A stretch of DNA of 64,000 nt from positions 21,503,860 through 21,567,859 of the forward strand of contig NC_058057.1 in the NCBI RefSeq assembly GCF_020085105.1, given 5' to 3'. Below, piece by piece: positions 53,601-64,000 of the stretch (the stretch's first letter is position 1; each line of letters starts with the position of its first letter). The position numbers and the translations under genes were made by a program. Source of the DNA: Siniperca chuatsi (lineage: Eukaryota; Chordata; Actinopteri; Centrarchiformes; Sinipercidae). The notes below the pieces were generated by a model, which saw only the letters and a program-made list of their open reading frames with translations, was not told the origin of the DNA and ran no database searches.

Positions 53601-56600
53601 ACAAGTCACTTTTCTCGAAAAGCCCAGGTGGTAGAGCAGGTTTGCCTTTCAACAAGAGGATGTGATTTGGAGTCAGGTGTTCGAGATCATTAGGATTATT
53701 GGAGATTTTAGTGATGGGACGGTCATTCAATACGGCTTCCCCCTCACACAGAAGAGTTTGTAATCCTCCACACTTTGCTGATGAAGTACCGAGTTCAGCA
53801 CCTTTCTGACCATGCAAATGATTCTTTCCCATGCTCCGCCATGATGTGATGCAGCAGAAGTGTTGAAGCTCAATTTCACTCCAGACTGAAGTAATGAGTT
53901 TTGAATTTTCTTGTGATTAAGATCAGATAGAGCTTCTTTCAATTCACGTTCTGCATGTGAGATATTGGCCTCTTCTGGAAATGAATCTGCGCAGTGCACT
54001 GATGCAAGAACTGGTGTCTAATGAGTATGCCATTTCCAAATGCTCTGCCCTACTGGCCATGCAGGTGAAGATACTATTTGATGAGGCTGCAGCCTCTCTT
54101 CACCTCAAAGGGGCCAAAATAATTAACGGCCACATTTGTGAATGGTGGGAAGTCAGGTTGAAGTCTTTCTTTCAGCAAATCTGCCATCTTTTGTTCACCA
54201 AGCTTTCCCCTATAATGTCTGCAAAGGACACAGGAAGAGAGGATCTTTCTAGCAGCAGCATTTGCGCTGGTGATACAATACTTTTGACAAAGTCTGGAAA
54301 GCAGGTGATTTCTTCCACAATGTCCTAATTGCTCATGAATGTGGTGTAAAATGAGAGTGGAGATGTGCTGCTCTTTAGCAAGAAAGACTAGGTGTTTCAT
54401 GCCATCAGGCATTGCTGCTTTGCTGAGCCTTACCCCCACTCTCAAGAGCCTCTTTTCCAGCACCTGATCAAGTTTGTAAATGTGACTACTTTTTTCCACT
54501 TCAGATATTCCGCTTTTCAAAGTAGTTATTTCATCACTGAACTTGTCCAGTTCGCAGTACTGAATAATGGCACTTTCAGCAGTGTCACTATCTTGAGACA
54601 AGATTTGACCACCCAGTGTGGCTCATAACCTTTGCATCTCCTTTTCCACTTTGTTCTTTTGTTGGGTTATGTCAAGTCCACTGCTGGACACAGAAGTATT
54701 TCTTTTCTCTTCTGACTAAACAACTGCAACATCTTTCTCACCTGGTGAAAGCAAGGAACTCAGGTCTTTAGCCTTTTCCATGAAGAGAAATAGGTTATGA
54801 GCTGGTTCGTTGCATTCTGTGCATCTTTGTTGATGTCAATATTTGTTGCATTTGGTACATCTTTGATGATGACAGTATTCACTGTAGCCTGTTCTTTGAC
54901 ATCTGGGTCATCACTGCTGATAGAATCAGAATCCATGATGTTAATAGGTTATTCTCTTTCATTCTTGAAAAGAAAGTCTGGGCCATGAGTCCATCTGCTG
55001 CCTGCATGTGAGTAGGTACTCAACTTCTCATCAACCGGGTTCTGCTTTGTATCAACGTACCACCATTGTGAGACGGCATCAAAGGATTCCAACACTGACC
55101 TGCTGTTGCTGATGGTTTTCACCAGCTGAAACCCTCCCAACTGGCATACAGCTGTCAGGTCTCTCACCAAGGCCATGGCTTCTGCCTCTGAAGGCAGGGA
55201 CTTCAAGCAGTCATCCACATAGAAATTGTGCTTGATGGTGTCAGTCACATCAGTACAATATATATTGAGTTGAATTAACTTACATTAAGTAAGTTTAAAG
55301 CCAAAAGTTTAGTTGATTCCACTAAATTCCTGCATGTTTTACAGTGTAGGGCCTATGGGACATTTGATTTCTTATGCTTGGTTAAAAAATGGGTTACATT
55401 TTTTTTAAGTGGTTTTACTGTAGCTTATAGTTTGTGTGTTATTATAAACCAGATTTGTCTGCTTCTCAGCCCTGATTTGCTCAGTCACGGTAATTGTGAT
55501 TTAATATATTAAAGATGGCTCATAATTGTAGGAAAGCAACCAACTTTTTTTACATGTAGTATAAGTTTTAAAAAAAAAACACATCAAAGACAAAAAGTGA
55601 TGGACACTAAAGTTTTTCTGAATCTCAATCTTTGTTCAGATACTGTTTGAATAACAAGGCAATTCAAAGTTCTGTACATAAGACATAAAAGGCATTAAGA
55701 CAAGCTATATAAGAAACAGAAAGCAATATAAAAAGACATAGAAGGTATTTTAAAAGAGTAAATATAAAATATAAGATAAAACATAAGCTAAACCTGAATA
55801 AAATACATAAAACAGCTACAGTGCAATGCAAGATATGGATGAATACTCCCAAATTTAATTTAATAAAATGCAGTTGCAAACAGAGTCTTAAGCCTTAATT
55901 TAAAAGAGTCTCCTATTTAATATCATTAGTATCTGCCTGAAAAGTCGGCAAACTGAGGAATCAGTTGAATTCCAGGTTTGTACCTGACAACTAATATTTT
56001 TCTGATTCTCAGAGGAAAGGAAAGAAAAGTACCAACTCACGGGATTAATTCTTTAGATTAAGCACAACTCAGCTTCATAAAGACAATTCTACTAAAACAA
56101 TACCAAAGAAAAAAGCATGTCACATAAATCTGCCAGAACCATTCAGCGTAGAGGACTTAATAATGGTGTTTCAAACATGTCGTCCATACTCTGAGTCTGT
56201 CCATGTTGTTCTATAGGTTTATCCTGTCAGCCCTCAGTGCAAGCCAGAGAAACATGGTCAACTGTGCGCTGTGCCACAGAGCGCTGCCTGTGTTTGAACA
56301 GTTTCCTTTGGTGGACGGGACTCTGTTTCTCAGCCCTTCACGCCATGACGAGATTGAGTATGACGTCCCCTGCCATCTTCAAGGTCAGACCTGGTTTCAA
56401 GATCATGGCATGAGACCTGAGATTACTTTACACAAATACTTGTATGGAGTTAACTTAGCTCAAAATAGTGCAAATATTTTGTACATTTGATACATAAATA
56501 TGAAAAATATTTGACACATTTTCATTTGTCCCACTATGATGCTGTGGAAAACCCATCAAATCAGATTTTCTACAGATAATAAAAGCAAGAGCTTGGAAAA

Positions 56601-59600
56601 CCTTATGAGACAAAGACATTTATATTTGAAGATATTATTGACAAATCGTTACTCACAAATGAAGATTTTTTACTAGCCACACTAGCAGAGTCTAGGCAGG
56701 CTCTATGGATGGCAATAAAGGTCTGTTGGTCGGTTGGTCCACCACTTTGGTCCAGACTGAAATATCTCAACAACTATTTGATGGATTGCCATGAAATTTG
56801 GTTCAGACATTCATGGTTCCCAGAGGATGAATCCTACTGACTTTGGTGATCCTCTGACTTTTCCTCTAGCGCCGCCATGAGGTTGACATTTTTGGTTTTT
56901 AGTGAAATCTCTCTACTATTTGGATGGATTGCCATAAAATTTGGTTCAGACGTTCATTTTACCCTCAGGATGAATTGTAATAACTTCGGTGATCCATCAT
57001 TTGGTCAAAATTCTAATTTGTCCAATGCTTTGGTTTTTCCATCAACCTCAGCTACAGTTTGTGTTTAGTGCTAATCGGCAAATGTTAGCATGCTAACATG
57101 CTAAACTAAGAAGGTGAACATGGTAAACCTGCTAAACATCAGCTTGTTAGCTTTGTCATTGTGATCATGTTAGCATGCTGACGTTAACATTTAGCCTGAA
57201 GCACCACTGTGTACATGCAGCCTCACAGAAAACCAAAATTACCATTTGTGAAATATAGAAAACATGTTAATACTATTTACACTATGTTCAGTTTGTACTG
57301 TAGGTATAGTGTTTAATCTGAAAACCAACAGAAACACATGAAGCAAGTACTGTTATGAAGCTCTGGATCTCCAGGACAGAATTGCTTGTAATCAAGTGGT
57401 TACATGAATTGCAATCATTAACATGTTATTTTGCTCAATTATATATTCTCTTTCTATCTAAAATGCTCAAACTGTGATAGCTGTCCTTTTTATAAAGACA
57501 AATTAGGGCTGGTTAATCCATCAATAAGTCCAGTCCATACTGTGTATGTAGACATAAAGGTTTTCTGCTGGCTTCTGCACAGTCCAACATGAATGTGAAT
57601 TAGCACAGCGGCAGCATGAAGCTTCTTTGATGTGCTGGCCCACAAGCTTTGATATGTATGGTCGTTGATATGCATCAGTATGAAAGGATTATTTATTCAG
57701 TTTTTAATGCTTCTGTCAGTCACAATATAAATGTTGGCGTAAGAGAAATGGTTGAATCATGCAGGACAGTTTTGAGAGAGATTTAATTAAAAATGGTTTT
57801 GTGTGGATGTTGCTTTGTTTATTCAATGGGAGTTAACAGTTAAGATATTTTTCCCCCTTAAGAGGGTAAAGTTTGGAGCTTGATTTTGTCTTGAAAAAAT
57901 GGAATTGCATGTGTATTTTTTAGTGAGCAAGTTTACAGGGACTTATTAACACAAGTTAAATGAAAAACACACCAGAACACCATAATCATGACTCTCTTGT
58001 GACCAGTTTGCGACTGTGTGAGTGGCTCTGAATGCATTTATGTTTACAGTGATTTGGATGGTAAGCTGCATTGTATTTCCTCCATAACTTCAGTTTGATG
58101 AGGTTTAAAGCTCTACTTGGGTAGCATAGATATTTAAAAAAGCATGAACTTTTTGGCACACTGGGAGTGAATCACATGGAAGTTGTACAGAGCTGAGAAA
58201 GTTTCCTTTTGTTACTTGCCCAGCATTTTTTTTAAGAAATGTAATCACATCAGTTATAGGCATCATGATAATGAGTTATAGTCAACTTTTATTTGCGGAC
58301 AAGCTTGCTGCCTGTCCAGTAGCTCAGTCACACAACCTGCTCTGGTCTATATACTGTATGACAGGAATCAGAAACCGTTATTTTATTGATTATCTATAAT
58401 GAGCCGAGTTTTTTATTTTATTGATTTTCCTGGCTGATTAACAGACCGTTCTGGCTCGATGACAAACTGACTGACTTGTTAGTAAATTTAATACCTCACT
58501 ATATTTCTTTATTTCCAACAGGCAGGTTAATGCACCTCTACGCCATCTGTGTGGACTGTTTAGAAGGCGTCCACAAGATTGTCTGCATCAAGTGCAAGTC
58601 ACGCTGGGACGGGAGCTGGCACCAACTGGGCACCATGTACACCTACGATATACTGGCTGCTTCACCGTGTTGCCAGGTAGAAACACTGATCTGTGAGGGG
58701 CTTTGATGTGCACATTACTAAAAAAAAGTAAAAAACAACCCTGATTTCACTAATGTGTGAATCCGTTGCTAGGAAACACCTCTAGCAGCATCCAATGAAA
58801 AGCAATCAGTTAGGAGCTATAACTAAATTAAACAATATGTTTAGGGGGCCTAGCAATATATTTATGTCAATCCTTTGTGAATGTAGTTATGAATTAGTTT
58901 TGTTTGTAAGTGCATACATGGAGAAATATGCGTTTCAAATTGAATAGTATTCATGCAGCTTAGAATGAATGGGAAGTACCTGATTAAGTTATCAGCATAA
59001 CAGTTTGTAATTTGAGGTATATTGTGTTGTTTTTGTGAAATATGATTTAAAATCTTCCTAGTTTATATCATTATCAAACAGCATTTTGATCAAGTGTCTG
59101 GTCAGATGTGTCGAATATATCCCATTACCTCTTTTACTCTTCAATCTATATGTGTATATTAGCAAGCTATGGAACACTTACAGCTGACAGTTACTGTGTG
59201 TAAATATTTAATAACTATAATCTCTCTGGTTTGTGTGGTGAAAACCATTCGAATTTTTGGTTAGCAAACACTTAGCTTATAACAAGGCTAAGTTTGAACT
59301 TAGAACAGCTGGTGAACCCCAGGTCCAGGGTTATTGCTGTTTCACCAATGTAGTGTTCCCCACAGTGATGAACACTGTGAGATGCAGTTGAAAGCTCAGA
59401 AAAAGATAGCAAGTGGACCTTTGAGTTGAGATTATTTCGTCACACATTCTGAACTAAGTGCGTCCCTTCTCCTCCCTTTGTGTCCTCAGGCTCGTCTCAA
59501 CTGTAAACACTGTGGGAAGCCGGTGGTGGACGTTCGAGTTGGGATGCAGTATTTCTCTGAGTACAGCAACGTCCAGCAGTGCCCTCACTGTGGCAACCTG

Positions 59601-59654
59601 GACTATCACTTTGTTAAACCTTTCTCCTCCTACAAAGTACTCGAGGCTTATTGA
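47637..59654 (+). CDS. heca: Headcase homologue (HECA), 5 coding exons
   Basis: Vertebrate orthologue of Drosophila headcase, a cytoplasmic regulator of proliferation and differentiation. Exons: 47637-47775, 51656-52688, 56217-56383, 58522-58676, 59490-59654; 1659 nt, 552 aa (human about 543). Exon 1 encodes a lysine-rich start (MPNQKNNKGKKSKR) and an Ala-rich run. Exon 2 holds the Cys-rich headcase N-terminal domain (CATPLGCSLGRPIDLEKDDY; CPYGNWMHLQCFYEWE; FCSCRCGQGH), then a long Gly/Ser/Pro-rich linker with RRQSMDRQNSTER. Exons 3-5 hold the second conserved Cys/His-rich domain (CALCHRALPVFEQFPLVDGT; CVDCLEGVHKIVCIKCKSRW; CKHCGKPVVDV; CPHCGNLDYHFV) and end at SSYKVLEAY. The Cys pairs look like metal ligands. 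All phases agree. The open frame runs 61 nt past the exon 2 donor into intron 2; the splice at 52688 is chosen because AG|G restores RFILSALSAS. Confidence 0.96.
48065..48370 (+). repeat. Diverged direct repeat, heca intron 1 copy
   Basis: Counterpart of 45490-45785: gtagctagtgctcagctgc, aacaagttaaaatattattg, ggtgttgcttggtgtg, gaattggagagc and aagaaatctttaaattgtca. It lies 290 bp after heca exon 1. Confidence 0.65.
48967..49301. repeat. GGGCTGCAAC-family repeat, heca intron 1
   Basis: Starts gagctaaaaccattagccta and ends atctgtagttgcagcccc; contains caccttgggctctggaaa. Confidence 0.65.
50008..50300. repeat. GGGCTGCAAC-family repeat, heca intron 1
   Basis: Starts agggctgcaactattgttga and contains tgtcttgttttgtccaac; the right end has decayed before the SINE at 50378. 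Confidence 0.65.
50378..50618 (+). mobile_element. tRNA-derived SINE, heca intron 1
   Basis: The tRNA-like head has an A box (tggcttagtgg, 50388-50398) and a B box (ggtttgatccc, 50432-50442) at normal spacing. The body and the end aaaggcgctatataagtaca are those of common fish SINEs. It is the most complete copy here. Confidence 0.75.
50810..50968. repeat. GGGCTGCAAC-family half-element, heca intron 1
   Basis: Opposite orientation to 50008-50300: tttggggtttttgaactgtt to attaatcgtttgcagccc. Confidence 0.65.
51250..51608. repeat. GGGCTGCAAC-family repeat just before heca exon 2
   Basis: Landmarks tttgggttttggactgtttc, gtgagaatttgctgcattt and attaatcgagaaaataataa. Ends about 47 bp before the exon 2 acceptor. 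Confidence 0.6.
53330..55255 (-). mobile_element. Degenerate BEL/Pao LTR-retrotransposon pol remnant, heca intron 2
   Basis: On the minus strand the pieces run in pol order. 55248-54949 has the reverse-transcriptase YVDD box (HNFYVDDCLKSLPSEAEA) fused, after an internal loss, to an RNase H end (WWYVDTKQNPVDEKLS). 54601-54074 has the integrase H2C2 zinc region (HHIHEQLGHCGRNHLLSRLC; CVLCRHYRGKLGEQKMADLL). About 54070-53940 is frameshifted integrase core. 53999-53727 and 53832-53584 continue it (SAASHHGGAWERIICMVRKV; AVLNDRPITK). 53587-53336 is the C-terminal domain (DIVIVADSTGPRRSWLLGKV). Stops, frameshifts and deletions make it inactive. I found no gag and no clear LTR pair. Opposite strand to heca. 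Confidence 0.8.
56700..57230. repeat. Dispersed repeat with internal tandem, heca intron 3
   Basis: gattgccatgaaatttggtt (56783) recurs as gattgccataaaatttggtt (56926), each followed by a gaatg/gatgaat and ttcggtgatcc-type block, a 143-bp period. The right part contains gttagcatgctaacatgcta. Common fish repeat type. Confidence 0.55.
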
Positions 59655-59995
59655 CAAATGCTGTTTATGCATGCTAGTTAAGCTGCTTTTGTTCCAATCT
59701 AGGAAAGATTTTATTTTTGGGGTCTAAAGGTGGTTTTGTTTTAAAGTTCTCTCTCTCTCGATTTCTTTTTTATGTATAGGAAAAATATGACTAGTTAAAC
59801 ATTTTTTTAAAAAAGTTCCAAGACAGTATCTCTGCTGTTAGAGAAAAGTGTTGATAAAGTGTGGAACTGACACATTAGTCAAACACATTTATCTGTGACA
59901 AGTGAATGTATCTGTATGCCAAATTTGCTTTTATTTTTATTTTTTACCAAAAACATAAAAATAAATCTTGAATAAAGCAGAGAAAGTTATGCATA
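59655..59995 (+). other. heca: heca 3' UTR, tandem poly(A) signals
   Basis: Two AATAAA hexamers lie 11 bp apart, at 59960-59965 and 59971-59976, the likely 3' end of the transcript. There is no coding potential. Confidence 0.55.
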
Positions 59996-60699
59996 TGCAT
60001 TGGTGTTGGTTTGGAGTGACTGCCTCTTCCACGCAATTTTGACACATTATTGTGAAAATCATCATCAGGCTATTTATTGATGATCTTCAAGTGATTCACA
60101 CAGATCGGCAACTTTTATTATCTGATCATCATCATCCTTTAGCTCTACGTCTAGGTGGACAACAATCAATGAAATCCACATCTTCTGTGCTGTCAACGTG
60201 TTCATAGTAGACTGCCGGGGACATCAGTGAGCCATGTATTCATCACGTAGGTTACATTAACAGACATGAGATAAATAAAAGGAAAAAGCTTTATAAATTA
60301 TTAGAGAAACATAACGAATGCGGATGCTTCCATATTGGTGTAATGCATGATATCATTAAGCAATTTCCTGGCATGCTGTGTGACGAATAAAAAGTCCTCA
60401 GTGGCCTCAGTTTTGGATCAAGCTAGCAGGAGGAAAAGATTTGAGTGACTTTATTCTATGTGATTAAACAGTTTGATGGAAGTGGTCTCTTCCAGAGGGG
60501 TCAATGAATGGTTTGCATGAAAATTATGTGAATCATATGCACCTCACTAACACACTCAATGTCACTACAGTGCAATGTAGGCAGTACAATGTCCTCACAA
60601 GTCCAGTAGTACGAGATTGTGTGTGTTCTTGATTTTTGGACATTTTTGTGCCTTTACCAGGCTGGCCAAGATGTGTTCTAGTACAGATGTATTAGAACT

Positions 60700-60950
60700 G
60701 AATACAGTGTTCAAACATGGGGCCCCATCTAACTACAATGGAAGGAGTCTGTCTGTCTGTCCTTCCATTTTCTCGACAACAGTTCATCCGATCGACTTAA
60801 CACTTGGCGGGTGTATTGCTGAGGATCCAAGAAGTAAAGCGTGAAGTTGTCTGGATAAGCAGTTCTCAAGAAAGCTGCAAGCAGCGATACCAGAGACTAA
60901 GCAATCGGCCCGTTCCGAACAGGGACGTTTTTAACAGGCACTGCATTAGT
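60700..60950. repeat. Dispersed repeat between heca and mtif3
   Basis: Contains ctgtctgtctgtccttccat, gttcatccgatcgacttaac and cttggcgggtgtattgctga, a motif order seen in many fish intergenic copies. No coding potential. The rest of 59996-61190 shows nothing I can name. Confidence 0.45.
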
Positions 60951-61194
60951 TCATTAAAAATAAAGGTCTTTACTCAGCACATATATTAAGAAGGTTTTGG
61001 TACCAGTGTTGCTCTGCCACCTTCAAAAGGACACAGCGCACACAGATGAAACTTTCAGAGGACTAATGTCTCCTCCCTTTTGCAGGATGCATCTTTGTTA
61101 AATACCGACATAACACACTACAAGTAGAGCCTGATTAAGGAACTCACACCAAACTGTGACATTTAAGCGCAGACTTCAATTTGCTTTTGTCAAA

Positions 61195-61213
61195 ATGTTT
61201 TATTTCCATCAGG
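61195..61213 (-). terminator. mtif3: mtif3 poly(A) signal next to the stop codon
   Basis: TTTATT at 61198-61203 reads as AATAAA on the gene strand, only 10 nt after the stop codon. If used, the 3' UTR would be a few tens of bases. Confidence 0.45.
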
Positions 61214-63021
61214 TCACTGCTGTATAGACCCTTCTGTTGTGTCAGTGTTGCTATCAGGGGAGGTTGTGCTCTGAGTGGTTTTCGAACTGGAGTCGGCAGA
61301 TTGCGAAGCTGCAGCCTTATTCTTCTCTTTTTGTGACAGTTCCTTCCCTGAAGGTGGTCGGAGGATGCACATGGCGGCTTGACCGTCACGTATGGCTTTT
61401 GGCTTGGAAACAAATCCCACCATTACCTCCATTTGTTGCACTATCTGCTCCAGAGTTGTGTCCTGTGGAAAATTAAAAAACACAATGTGAACACATTTCT
61501 GTACTGCAATTTCTTGTAACTTTTTGGCAGACGTATACGAAGATAACGTTAAATCTGTGATATCGGCCGTACAAATATTTCATTTGGGAGTGCACATCTC
61601 TAATGCACACAGACACTATTATGAACCTGTTTCAGTGGAAGGAGCAGACAATAGAAAGCCTGGAACAGACAATATGACAGATAACATGTTGTCATGTAAC
61701 ATATTCTATATCTAGTCTATAACAGATGCAACAAAATTATTATAACAATAATAATACAATGTTCATACATAGATTTTATTCTGTCAAGGTCAAGAATTGA
61801 TGTGATAAATACTTGTAACCATGTCTGCTGCATCTCCAGACATATTTTGTTGCAATTCACACTTATACTGAGTTGAATAACATCATTTGCTGTTTATACT
61901 ACTTAAATTTGTGAGTGTGTTAGGTGCATCGCTGGCCTAGGAGTTAAGGTGCTGACCGTGAACTCCTCATTTCCTGTCATCCCCCTACTGTCCCAAAAAA
62001 AATGCCCCAAAAAATAAATGAAAAGAAAATGTGAGTGTTCTTCCTTACCAGGTTGACTGCAGGTCCCCCACGTCCTGATCGCAGAGTAATTCTAACATGG
62101 TGCTTCTTCTCCAGCCAGCTCACCACTTGTTTCAGCTTGGTGGTGAGGTCATGAGCTGCGATGCCAGATGAAAAGGTGAGCTCTTTCACCTGCACTGGGG
62201 CTGTGGAGAGAATATAGTCGGTCCCGTTTTATATGATGTGTTAGATTGTGTTTCACATACTGTGTGTACAATGTTTTTACTGTTGAATACTGATGTTACT
62301 GAGAGGTTACAAAGCAATGCCTTTCTTCACAGAGTAATTGGCTTGTTTAATGAAACATTTTGACTAGATCCCAAAAGGTAATTATTTCGTTAATACCTCT
62401 AATCGCTTTGGGCCAGAGGTGGTTTCGGAAGAACAAAAAGGTATGATCTGCAAGTTGTAAGTGTTTTCACTCTTCATCAGTCAGACTACTTGTTCAATGT
62501 ATATTAAAACAGTGGTTCCCAATCTTTTTGGCCTGTGACACGTCCCTGCCAGGACACCACTTACCTGCTTTTGCTTTCTGTTTCTCCCGCAGTTTCAGCT
62601 GCTCTTCGTGGATCTGTTTGCCGCTCATCAGCCGGTAGACGGGGGGATCTTTGTGTTCACTGAGCAGCACCAATTTGAGACCCTGCTCGTCCATGATTCT
62701 GATCACATCTGCACGGTGCATGGTTCCCAGGTTCTCGCCTGTGTCACTTATCACCTGTATCTGACGCTGCGGGATCTTACGGCCAATAGTGTTGATTGTG
62801 GCATGAGCTCGGGAATCCTGCTTTTTTTTCTTTGGTGCAGGAGTCTGTTCTGTGTCGTTTACAGCAGTGGAGAATGGAGACCATCTCCAGGAGGAAGCAA
62901 CGATGTTAGATCTTTCACTGCATATGGTAAATCTTGATGCTGGTGTCCAGTAGCCAGGACCGCCACCACACACGGCTCTCACTGTTCGGCTTAGCACCCA
63001 CCTCACACAACCTGCAGACAT
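61214..63021 (-). CDS. mtif3: Mitochondrial translation initiation factor IF-3, 3 coding exons
   Basis: Binds the small mitoribosomal subunit and promotes start-codon selection and subunit dissociation in the mitochondrial matrix. Exons in transcript order: 62565-63021, 62049-62200, 61214-61462; 858 nt, 285 aa (human about 278). The N-terminus is Arg-rich without acids (MSAGCVRWVLSRTVRAVCGG), as expected of a mitochondrial presequence. The IF3-N domain spans residues about 84-140 (RQIQVISDTGENLGTMHRAD; PPVYRLMSGKQIH), a basic linker follows (KLREKQKAKA), then the IF3-C domain (VKELTFSSGIAAHDLTTKLK; VRITLRSGRGGPAV; MEVMVGF). It ends in a Ser/Thr/Gln-rich tail. The start codon follows a splice acceptor by three bases, so a non-coding first exon lies upstream. 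Confidence 0.94.
61920..62028 (+). mobile_element. tRNA-derived SINE remnant, mtif3 intron 2
   Basis: Starts gcatcgctggcctaggagtt, keeps part of an A-box-like region, has lost the B-box section, and ends atttcctgtcatccccctac with a poly(A)-like tail. Related to 8785-8930. Confidence 0.5.
62510..62540. mobile_element. hAT-type terminal fragment, mtif3 intron 1
   Basis: cagtggttcccaatcttttt is close to common hAT terminal repeats. It lies about 24 bp from the mtif3 exon 1 donor. No partner terminus was found. Confidence 0.4.
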
Positions 63022-64000
63022 GTCCTAGATAAAAAGCGAGGGGACAATTGAGCTGCCAGATGTGATTTATGTGAAACAGCATGCTTCAGGAAAAGGCCAC
63101 TATTGAGAAATGTTTTTTATATTTTGCTGTCCATTTTATCACGATCTTAGAGTTAAACTTTTCCTGAAATTGTTTACAAAAGTTTATGTCTGATATAATG
63201 TGTTTGACACATACATACAGTGCCATGTATTGGCCTGCTTTCCTCATGTTTTTTCTTCCCTCTGTAGGTAATATAAGCAGTGTCTTGTAAGCCATATGGG
63301 CTGGGCACCTTTGGGTGTATGACACTTGAATACAAAAATATTCATTAATTAATTCAGTCATTTATTTCCTATCTGACAGGTTAGGCAGAGCTGACACCAC
63401 AAAATTTTCAATGGATGTCAATTTTATCTGTGCATCATTAGTGGCATCTCGTTTGAAACTTGCAATGCAAAGTTTACAATGCATCATCAGCCAGTTCATA
63501 CAGCTGTGAAATAATTTTCCAGCTTTGTCAGCACCCCACCAGGCCAGCCTCCATTAAAACATCGGCCAATTAAAGTTAGCCTCTCTTATCTTTCACTGCA
63601 CACACCACAAATAAGACACTTTTCAAGCCGTCAGGGTCGACTGTGGTATTCGGGATACAACACACTTACTTCATTACTTACTTTTGGAAGTTTTAGGCAT
63701 ATTTGCATTTCAATGAAGTTGGTTCACCTGATATTTTCACAAGCGTCTGCAGTTAAAACAATCGGTGTAAGCAGATTGTAAAAGTTAACATATAATTGGA
63801 AGTTCATCAGTAACGTTATGCCGAACTGACCAGCAAACCTTAATAATTCATAAAATGCATAGCAGCAAATGCATCGGGTTGCACTGGGTGTGGAGTTAAC
63901 ATGTCAACATTAAACTGTAAGGTTTTAGATGGGAGTCTGGAATTGATCGAGAGAGCCGTTCACAGTCATCTAGGCTGAGTTTAGTGCAGGCTTAACGTTA
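63022..64000. other. mtif3 upstream region
   Basis: An acceptor (ATCTAG on the minus strand, about 63025-63030) lies three bases before the start codon, so the first exon should be above it. I see no clear donor or CpG island to place it, and it may lie beyond the window. Confidence 0.35.

Overview
The window is vertebrate nuclear DNA, almost certainly from a percomorph teleost. It holds compact split genes with GT-AG introns, five recognisable vertebrate orthologues, and introns and spacers packed with fish-type dispersed repeats (Tc1-like, hAT-like, palindromic MITEs, tRNA-derived SINEs, an L2/jockey-type LINE, a BEL/Pao LTR-retroelement remnant). I see no bacterial operons, CRISPR arrays or viral genomes. 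The fish assignment is solid from genes and repeats; the species is not determined.

Layout: (1) clu (clusterin), + strand, 1947-13574, 9 coding exons, 460 aa, poly(A) signal at 14273. (2) reps1 (RalBP1-associated Eps-domain protein), - strand, 37093-18839, 19 coding exons, 816 aa, with a probable 3.1-kb 3' UTR down to about 15738; it converges on clu. (3) abracl (Costars protein), + strand, 41554-42337, 81 aa. (4) heca (headcase homologue), + strand, 47637-59654, 5 coding exons, 552 aa, with a BEL/Pao remnant in intron 2. (5) mtif3 (mitochondrial initiation factor 3), - strand, 63021-61214, 3 coding exons, 285 aa. Exon phases were checked by hand across every junction and all five reading frames close without a break.

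The genes are not one pathway: extracellular chaperone, endocytic/Ral adaptor, small actin-related protein, developmental regulator, mitochondrial translation factor. reps1-abracl-heca is an ancient linkage group (also neighbours on human 6q24); clu and mtif3 sit on other human chromosomes, so both outer junctions look lineage-specific.

I found no convincing undescribed multi-gene system. What deserves a second look is at repeat level: an L2-type LINE copy whose junctions carry copies of neighbouring sequence, a diverged 300-bp direct duplication flanking heca exon 1, a LINE ending 24 nt from a reps1 splice donor, a perfect 18-bp hairpin inside a hAT-like element, nested insertions in clu introns, and poly(A) hexamers at or beside the clu and mtif3 stop codons.
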